Assembly (NCBI GenBank): GCA_011065235.1
Contig: JAAKFB010000019.1
Span: forward strand, 1-13,576
Origin: Chlamydiota bacterium
GTDB taxonomy: Bacteria; Chlamydiota; Chlamydiia; Chlamydiales; Rhabdochlamydiaceae
Direction of reading: 5' to 3'
DNA length: 13,576 bases
Part shown: piece after piece, positions 8,372-13,576 of the stretch
How positions within the stretch are numbered: position 1 is the stretch's first letter
Layout of the letters: every line of letters starts with the position of its first letter
Made by a program: the position numbers and the translations under genes
The notes under the pieces: generated by a model
What the model saw: only the letters and a program-made list of their open reading frames with translations
Database searches by the model: none
Told to the model about the DNA's origin: nothing

Positions 8372-9832
8372 TCAATCAATAACAGATGGCTTCGCAAACG
8401 AATTTACTTCTCCTTGTGTTTGTAAAAATACATTTGCGGCTTTGTACAATGAAGTTATTACACAAAAAGTTTCAGTAATTCCAAGTATATGGACATTGGA
8501 AAGAGGGAAGAGACGCTCTGTTTCTGGATCCATTTCTTCTTCACTTTTAAACTCATAACCCAGTTCTCTTTTGCATTTAGCGTATACGTGTGCTTCGTAT
8601 CGGTTACCCAATGCGTCGTTTAAAGCTTTCAGAAGGTTTTTCTCAACCTCTTTAGAGAGCAAGTTTCGAGAGCACAGCTCCCGAATGCAATCAAAAGAAT
8701 TTGTGCTGTTTAGTGCATAGAACATGCGCAGATCTCCCAACAAGGCTTGAATGGGGCGATAGAGCTCTTTTTTTAATCCTAATACCCGTGAAAGGTCAGC
8801 AGTTGCATGTGGGTTCGGAGTATAGTCTTCGACATGCTTTCGAAGAAAATCAATCGCTCGAAAAGAGCGAAATGGCTTTCCAAATACATGAAGTGCACCC
8901 ATTTTTTTATCTAATATTTTTCTAACCTCTTCTAAATAGTTCTCTACCAGACTTTCTTTGCCCGTTAAAAAGCAAATTGTGCTCAAGCCATTAATCAAAA
9001 AGCTATTTTCTTCTGTAAGAGCATCTGCTTGGTATTGGGCCAGCTTTTGAGCAGTTCCAATCAGTTGGTATTTCTCATGCCCCAAGGGAGTCATTCCTCC
9101 CGAATCCATCGAAAGCCCGATTGGTGTAATGCTTTCTTCTTGAGCAAATCCTCTAAATTGAGTCTCTCCCAAATTAATGATTTTGATTTCAATCAAACGT
9201 GATAGGTCCTGAAAATAGCGAAGATTTTTTTCTGTGTCCTTTTCGATAAGAATTGCAAATTCCAAATCAGAAAAGGGACACATTTCGCCTCTTGCCATTG
9301 ACCCCATTCCCATAAAGGCAAAGCCAGTTGGAGGAGGGCCAATACATTGAACAGCTTCTTCGACCAACGAGCAGAGTACTTGTTTATAGCCGTTGGTTAA
9401 ATTGACTAATGTATGATGGGTATCTGTTTTCTTATGGCAATAGTCAATGTCAACTTGATTGCGGATCTTCGCAACTGTTTGACGGTGTTTTTCAACATTT
9501 CCGTGGGATCTACCAGAGAGAGAATGGCTTTGCAAAAAGGTGTTTTCAATCTCCTCTAGTTTTTGATAAAAATATTGAGAATTTTCCAGGTGATTGATGA
9601 CAAGTGCTGCATTAAAAATCTTTACTGCTTTAATGAAATTTTGTTTTGAGAAGGCTAAATCACCCAATTGTTCGAGGAGCCCCCCCTGCAATAAAAGATC
9701 ATCCTGATCTTTTGCTTGTTGCAACTGCTGCATTAATTCTTCTTCAGAGTCTATTGAATTAACCGAACTTGAAGTTGCGAAACTTAGAGAAATTTGTTGT
9801 GTTTCTTGTGATGTTAGGGGGGGAAGTGCCAT
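8372..9832 (-). CDS. Minimal DUF294-type nucleotidyltransferase with one N-terminal TPR (486 aa)
   Basis: This is the family core without ankyrin repeats and without the C-terminal TPR array. Seen: a polar, Ser/Gln-rich N-terminus (1-45); a single TPR (about 50-82); HRQTVAKIR (116-124); nucleotidyltransferase motif GSMARGEMCPFSDLE (177-191; D189 and E191 intact) and MDSGG (242-246); DUF294_C-like domain with KKELYRP (354-360); and the conserved tail ending FLQTQGEVNSFAKP just before the stop. It stops exactly where the paralogues begin their TPR arrays, and the 58-bp gap downstream holds no TPR remnant, so it appears naturally short. The ATG follows GAGGAG (9840-9845) at good spacing. It is first in the three-gene - strand cluster and could be the catalytic partner of the degenerate 1682-aa protein (inference). 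Substrate unknown. Confidence 0.9.
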   Translation of the reverse strand: MALPPLTSQETQQISLSFATSSSVNSIDSEEELMQQLQQAKDQDDLLLQGGLLEQLGDLAFSKQNFIKAVKIFNAALVINHLENSQYFYQKLEEIENTFLQSHSLSGRSHGNVEKHRQTVAKIRNQVDIDYCHKKTDTHHTLVNLTNGYKQVLCSLVEEAVQCIGPPPTGFAFMGMGSMARGEMCPFSDLEFAILIEKDTEKNLRYFQDLSRLIEIKIINLGETQFRGFAQEESITPIGLSMDSGGMTPLGHEKYQLIGTAQKLAQYQADALTEENSFLINGLSTICFLTGKESLVENYLEEVRKILDKKMGALHVFGKPFRSFRAIDFLRKHVEDYTPNPHATADLSRVLGLKKELYRPIQALLGDLRMFYALNSTNSFDCIRELCSRNLLSKEVEKNLLKALNDALGNRYEAHVYAKCKRELGYEFKSEEEMDPETERLFPLSNVHILGITETFCVITSLYKAANVFLQTQGEVNSFAKPSVID

Positions 9833-9878
9833 AGAGATTCTCCTCAGCTAGTTATGCCTCGCCGTAAAGCTTAGGTAA

Positions 9879-9907
9879 GGTAACAAATAATTCATCAATC
9901 TTGTCAA
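9879..9907 (-). promoter_or_regulatory. Candidate sigma-70-type promoter for the leftward gene cluster
   Basis: On the - strand a perfect TTGACA (9902-9907) lies about 70 bp upstream of the 486-aa gene start. At 17-bp spacing the -10 position reads GTTACC, a poor match, and nearby alternatives (TGTTAC at 16 bp) are only slightly better. The position is right for a promoter, but the -10 is weak, so this is tentative. Confidence 0.35.
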
Positions 9908-10130
9908 TCTAAATTTTTGGATTACAAAAAAAATCTCTCAAGAGGGTGTATGTGAATTGCTTTTGCTGCCAAAAGTCGAGATTTTTCTAGGAGAGCGTTC
10001 TGGAGAATAGAGCAAACTTAAATTGAGTTTGTGGAGCTCGAAGAACATCTCGTAGGGGAAAAGAGGGCTTTTTCAGGACCTACTAAAAATGGCAAAAAGG
10101 CAATATTCGAAAAAAACATGTCGACGCAAA

Positions 10131-10162
10131 GTTATATATTTCTTTGAATATAACGTTATATT
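10131..10162. promoter_or_regulatory. Perfect 16-bp palindrome with an extra half-site (candidate operator)
   Basis: AATATAACGTTATATT (10147-10162) is its own reverse complement. Its half-site GTTATAT (10155-10161) and the inverse ATATAAC (10148-10154) are joined by a third copy, GTTATAT, at 10131-10137, exactly 24 bp before the second. Three spaced half-sites over the putative promoter suggest a dimeric DNA-binding regulator. AT-rich palindromes also arise by chance. Confidence 0.4.
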
Positions 10163-10173
10163 TCTGTTAAGAT
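10145..10173 (+). promoter_or_regulatory. Candidate promoter of the 1065-aa gene with extended -10
   Basis: TTGAAT (10145-10150) and TAAGAT (10168-10173) are 17 bp apart, and TAAGAT is preceded by TG at the extended -10 position (10165-10166). Each hexamer matches consensus at four of six positions. Transcription would begin about 35 bp before the ATG. The palindrome at 10147-10162 overlaps the -35 element and fills most of the spacer, the position expected of a repressor operator. Confidence 0.4.
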
Positions 10174-10202
10174 TTTCCTGCAAAATAATCTGTATAGCAT
10201 TT

Positions 10203-10209
10203 AAGGAGA
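10203..10209 (+). promoter_or_regulatory. Ribosome-binding site of the 1065-aa gene
   Basis: AAGGAGA lies seven bases upstream of the ATG at 10216. It is stronger than the AAGGG before the 985-aa paralogue, so the two copies may differ in translation rate. Confidence 0.7.
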
Positions 10210-10215
10210 CAGCAA

Positions 10216-13200
10216 ATGCAGGCTCCACCGATTGGATCTGGATCTTTAGTAGGAAATCACCACGAAATTTCTTCATCGGAGCAACCCGAAAACCTTCAAA
10301 AGATTGCTCGAGTGTTTGGTCTTCACCTACAATCTTTATCTCAAGAAGGAGCAAATCAACATTGCTTCATGCATATTTTTGAAGCAGTAGAGAGAGGTGA
10401 GTGGACAAAACTCAACACGATTGTCGAAGAAGCGGGAACTTTAAGAGATAAAGAAGGAAACACTCTCTTAATCCAGGCCCTGCATCGAAGGAATATTACC
10501 GTCGTCCAAGGTTTGCTTACCCATCAAATCTCTTTCAATGAAAGAGATCTCAAAAGCAACACTCCTCTTCACATTGCTGCAGAGGCGCGTTACTTAGACG
10601 GTGTTCGAGTCCTTCTTGATCATGGAGCAGATTTGTTTGAAACAAACTCCAAGGGAATAACTCCCTTAGATCTATCTTTTGAAATAGAAGAAAAAATCTC
10701 TGTTTCAAACAACAATAGCCCTGCCCTTTCCATAGACCAACTAGCAGACGATTACTACAAAACCTTTTTAGATGCACGATCGCAACAAGACATTCCAACT
10801 CAAGTCCACTCTCTTGAAAAATTAGGTGATATTCCACTCTCGAAAAGCCAATATTCCCAAGCATTAAAGTTTTATAACGCTGCCCTTGCTTTAGAGAAAT
10901 CTGAAAGTTACTCTGCCTATCTGTTCAAAAAGCTCGAGCAGGTGGAAATGCTCTTCCTTACAAGAGAGTGCAATGCCAAACCGCAGTCTTGTACAGGTTA
11001 TACCAGAAGTCACCGTCAAGCACTGGTGAAAATTCGAGAAAGAGCTTCTGAAATGCTAGAGAGTGATCGTCCTATCGAAGAGATTCTGAAATTTGTCACA
11101 CAGGCATACAAAAACAGATTTTCTCTTATCGTTTTTGAAGCTGTTGAAGCTTTAGGAGAGCCTCCCACTTCTTATGCACTGATGGGCTTGGGCTCGATGG
11201 CTCGAGGAGAAATGTGTCCCTATTCTGACTTAGAATACGCAATTTTGATCAAAGAAGAAAACCTCACAACGCTTGGATATTTTCGTCTGCTTTCCCAACT
11301 CCTTGAGCTCAAAATCATCAACATAGGAGAAACAGGCTTTGAGCCGACCTCAGGGATTACTCCAAGTGGGTTTTCTCTAGATTCTGGTGGAAACACTCCT
11401 CAGGGAATTCCCAATCTTTATGAATTGATTGCGACTCCGAGTAGGTTAGCGAGATTTCAACAACTACCCTTTGGAAATGATTGCTTCATCATGGCCAATG
11501 CCATGAGCCATGGGTGCTATCTGTTGGGAGATCAAAGCCTAATAAAAGAATATCAGATCAAGGTACAAAAAGTTTTGGATGAAAGAACAGAAAGTTTTGG
11601 CTTAATAGGATCACGCGTGCGTCATGAACGATCCCTTTTTCTTCTTCAAGATCACATCGACGATTTCAAGCCCGATCTTTCTAATACAAAAGAAAGAGAA
11701 CGAGGCTTTGGAGTGAAAAGAGAACTTTACAGGCCTTTTCAAGCGATTTTAGGAGCACTGCGTCTTTACTACGGTTTTCAAACAACAAGCACGATGGAAA
11801 CGATCAAAAGCCTAGAATCAAAAAGAATCATCTCTCACGAAGGGGCTCAAAGACTGTGCAATGTCATGCGAAAAGTTTTTACATTACGCCTGCAAGCTCA
11901 CCTATTCTATCATGACGAAAAAGAAATCCTCTACCATCCCAAAGTTGGCCAATTAACCGATGAAGAAGCCGTTGGGCTTTTTCCCATTTCCGATGATCAG
12001 GCAAACACCCTCATAGAGATTTATAAATCGCTATTTCCCTTCCATGAAGCAGCGAAAGACTTTGTGGAAAATAAAGGCAAGGGAAGCTTGTTTGTAAAAA
12101 ATCCTTTTTATGGAGAAGATTTTGCCACACAAGGCCAAGCATTTGACAAGCTTGTGCAATATGACCAAGCGGAAGAAGCTTTCCAGCAAGCTTTATCGTT
12201 AAATCCCAATAACATTAAAGCACTAGCCGACTTAGCGCACATTCGAAGGACGTTAGGAAACGCTAAAGACGCTATTATCTACCTAGAGGAAAGATTGAGA
12301 ATTTTAAAAGACTCTCCTAAGCAAAATTCTGAAGACATGGCGATGACTTTAGGGAATCTGGGAGGGGCTTGGGAAGACTTAGGAGAGGCGGACAAGGCTA
12401 TCGAGTATTATGAGCAGGATCTAGCAATGACAAAGCAAATCTACGGGCAAAAGCCTCATCCTTCTGTTGCGATAACTCTATGTAATCTGGGATGGGATTG
12501 GGACGGCTTAGGAGAAGCGAGCAAGGCTATCGAGTATTTTGAGGAGTCTCTAGCAATGAAAAAGCAAATCTACGGAGAAAAGACTCATCCTGACGTTGCG
12601 ACAACTCTAAATAATCTGGGATTGGCTTGGGAAGGCTTAGGACAGGCGAGCAAGGCCATCGAGTATTGTGAGCAGTCTCTAGCAATCTATAAGCAAATCT
12701 ACGGGCAAAAGCCTCATCTTTCTGTTGCGACAACTCTAAATAATCTGGCATTGGCTTGGGACGCCTTAGGAGAAGCGAGCAAGGCTATCGAGTATTATGA
12801 GCAGTCTCTAGCAATGAACAAGCAAATCTACGGGCAAAAGCCGCATCCTTTTGTTGCGACAACTCTAAATAATCTGGGAGAGGCTTGGAAGGACTTAGGA
12901 GAGACGAGCAAAGCTATCGAGTATCTTGAGCAGTCTCTAGCAATGAACAAGCAAATCTACGGGCAAAAGCCTCATCTATCTGTTGCGAGAACTCTAAATA
13001 ATCTGGGATTGGCTTGGGACGCCTTAGGAGAAGCGAGCAAGGCTATTAAGTATTATGAGCAGTCTCTAGCAATGAACAAGCAAATCTACGGGCAAAAGCC
13101 TCATCTATCTGTTGCGACAACTCTAAATAATCTGGGATTAGCTTGGAAAAACTTAGGAGAGGCGAGCAAGGCTATCAAGTATTATGAGCAGTCTCTAGCA

Positions 13201-13413
13201 GTGAACAAGCAAATCTACGGGCAAAAACCTCATTCTGAGATTGCGACAACTCTAAATAATTTGGGAACGGCTTGGGAAGCCTTAGGAGAGGCGAGCAATG
13301 CCATCGAGTATTTTTCCAGATCTTACCAGATGCTTCTTGAAACAGTAGGGCCTGACCATCCTAACACTCAAATAGTGAAAGAATCGCTAGATGCCCTAAC
13401 CAAAAAACTTTAA
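10216..13413 (+). CDS. Ankyrin - DUF294-type nucleotidyltransferase - TPR protein (1065 aa)
   Basis: This is an inverted paralogue of the 985-aa protein with the same order: conserved N-terminus (1-50), about three ankyrin repeats (80-155), one TPR (about 192-225), HRQALVKIR (266-274), nucleotidyltransferase GSMARGEMCPYSDLE (326-340; D338, E340 intact) with LDSGG (388-392), DUF294_C-like domain with KRELYRP (501-507) and TTST (523-526), conserved tail (584-630), two TPRs, and then eight rather than six 43-residue TPRs (708-1051). By eye residues 1-210 differ from the paralogue at 18 positions, 210-475 are much more diverged, and from about residue 535 to 640 there is essentially one change. 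Unlike the other copy it has its own upstream region, a strong AAGGAGA site and a candidate palindromic operator, so it may be regulated independently. The protein has no visible signal peptide or membrane segment. Substrate unknown. Confidence 0.9.
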   Translation: MQAPPIGSGSLVGNHHEISSSEQPENLQKIARVFGLHLQSLSQEGANQHCFMHIFEAVERGEWTKLNTIVEEAGTLRDKEGNTLLIQALHRRNITVVQGLLTHQISFNERDLKSNTPLHIAAEARYLDGVRVLLDHGADLFETNSKGITPLDLSFEIEEKISVSNNNSPALSIDQLADDYYKTFLDARSQQDIPTQVHSLEKLGDIPLSKSQYSQALKFYNAALALEKSESYSAYLFKKLEQVEMLFLTRECNAKPQSCTGYTRSHRQALVKIRERASEMLESDRPIEEILKFVTQAYKNRFSLIVFEAVEALGEPPTSYALMGLGSMARGEMCPYSDLEYAILIKEENLTTLGYFRLLSQLLELKIINIGETGFEPTSGITPSGFSLDSGGNTPQGIPNLYELIATPSRLARFQQLPFGNDCFIMANAMSHGCYLLGDQSLIKEYQIKVQKVLDERTESFGLIGSRVRHERSLFLLQDHIDDFKPDLSNTKERERGFGVKRELYRPFQAILGALRLYYGFQTTSTMETIKSLESKRIISHEGAQRLCNVMRKVFTLRLQAHLFYHDEKEILYHPKVGQLTDEEAVGLFPISDDQANTLIEIYKSLFPFHEAAKDFVENKGKGSLFVKNPFYGEDFATQGQAFDKLVQYDQAEEAFQQALSLNPNNIKALADLAHIRRTLGNAKDAIIYLEERLRILKDSPKQNSEDMAMTLGNLGGAWEDLGEADKAIEYYEQDLAMTKQIYGQKPHPSVAITLCNLGWDWDGLGEASKAIEYFEESLAMKKQIYGEKTHPDVATTLNNLGLAWEGLGQASKAIEYCEQSLAIYKQIYGQKPHLSVATTLNNLALAWDALGEASKAIEYYEQSLAMNKQIYGQKPHPFVATTLNNLGEAWKDLGETSKAIEYLEQSLAMNKQIYGQKPHLSVARTLNNLGLAWDALGEASKAIKYYEQSLAMNKQIYGQKPHLSVATTLNNLGLAWKNLGEASKAIKYYEQSLAVNKQIYGQKPHSEIATTLNNLGTAWEALGEASNAIEYFSRSYQMLLETVGPDHPNTQIVKESLDALTKKL
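12337..13368 (+). repeat. Eight tandem 129-bp TPR-coding repeats
   Basis: LxNLG or a close variant recurs at residues 712, 755, 798, 841, 884, 927, 970 and 1013, an exact 43-residue period. Units three to seven are almost identical in DNA, sharing long runs around acaactctaaataatctggg and caaatctacgggcaaaagcc. This points to recent expansion or homogenisation. The first and last units are the most diverged, as expected for an array that grows internally. Confidence 0.92.
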
Positions 13414-13576
13414 ATCAACGCCTTTTGAAAGGAGACTCATTGCTGAAATCTTTAACGTCTGATAATGTATCTTATGTTGCGTAAGCCTATGAACGTCAAC
13501 GATTTGAATCTGACCACAGGATATGATTTATAAGATAAAAAGATCTATCCAAGGCCTGAAATTTTCTGATTCTTTT
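13414..13576. other. Downstream region without an assignable gene
   Basis: The first 10 bases belong to the duplicated unit. A good ribosome-binding site (AAAGGAG, 13428-13434) is followed five bases later by TTG (13440), but that frame stops after 14 codons (TAA at 13482-13484). A 22-codon frame from ATG 13465 has no such site. No terminator hairpin with a T tract is seen before the window ends. Confidence 0.5.

Larger units (their letters stand above)
9833..10215. other. 383-bp divergent intergenic region
   Basis: This separates the leftward three-gene cluster from the rightward 1065-aa gene, so promoters for both should lie here. Candidates are listed separately. The middle (about 9920-10110) holds no convincing gene, tRNA or terminator. 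Short open frames here have no ribosome-binding site or recognisable product. The region is AT-rich near the right gene start. Confidence 0.6.
10216..13423 (+). repeat. Right arm of the long inverted repeat
   Basis: Partner of 231-3198. Homology starts near the ribosome-binding site (attaagg-like bases before both ATGs) and ends 10 bases past the stop with atcaacgcct. The arms face outward and enclose about 7.0 kb (3199-10215). Confidence 0.85.

Noticed and set aside
10089..10382. 97-codon + strand frame beginning MAKRQYSKK upstream of the 1065-aa gene
   Set aside because: It has no ribosome-binding site, overlaps the start of the 1065-aa gene in another frame, and covers the candidate promoter; the 1065-aa ATG is fixed by AAGGAGA and by alignment with its paralogue.
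12337..13368. CRISPR-like regular repeats
   Set aside because: The 129-bp periodic units are continuous in-frame TPR codons with no unique spacers.
13419..13432. CCTTTTGAAAGG hairpin after the 1065-aa gene as terminator
   Set aside because: The stem is too short and is followed by GAGACTC rather than a T tract.

Overview
The window comes from an AT-rich bacterial genome and is filled almost entirely by one family of large, modular repeat proteins. The family combines ankyrin repeats, kinesin-light-chain-type TPR arrays and a DNA-polymerase-beta-like nucleotidyltransferase of the DUF294/GlnD type. This combination, and the wording of the TPRs (LNNLGLAW..LGEASKAIEYYEQSLA), recalls the large TPR/ankyrin families of amoeba-associated Chlamydiota (Parachlamydia, Neochlamydia, Simkania and relatives). 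That placement is inferred from protein style; the window has no rRNA or housekeeping gene to confirm it.

Layout: bases 1-48 are the last 15 codons of another family member (+ strand), cut by the window edge. A short intergenic stretch follows. Three genes then lie on the - strand with gaps of only 58 and 66 bp and probably form an operon read right to left: a 486-aa minimal nucleotidyltransferase (9832-8372), a 1682-aa multidomain protein (8313-3265, GTG start) and a 985-aa ankyrin-nucleotidyltransferase-TPR protein (3198-241). A 383-bp divergent intergenic region (9833-10215) holds candidate promoters for both directions and a perfect 16-bp palindrome. The 1065-aa gene (10216-13413, +) is a close paralogue of the 985-aa gene. 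About 160 bp of unassigned sequence closes the window.

The 985-aa and 1065-aa genes are inverted copies about 3 kb long that flank a 7.0-kb segment carrying the other two genes and the promoters. Their similarity is mosaic, with two highly similar blocks separated by a diverged one. They carry six versus eight units of a 129-bp TPR repeat. This arrangement could recombine by inversion, gene conversion or repeat slippage.

All four full-length proteins share a core: one TPR, an HRxxxxK[IL]R helix, the nucleotidyltransferase fold, a DUF294_C-like helical domain and a conserved tail. The three proteins other than the 1682-aa one keep the catalytic S-D-L-E motif. The 1682-aa protein has S-N-I-K there and has lost further conserved residues, so it looks like a pseudoenzyme. 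It carries instead an N-terminal region with a PI3/4-kinase-like catalytic signature, a short leucine-rich segment and seven ankyrin repeats. Nucleotidyl transfer to a protein or small molecule, possibly at the host interface, is a reasonable hypothesis. No substrate or secretion route can be read from the sequence.
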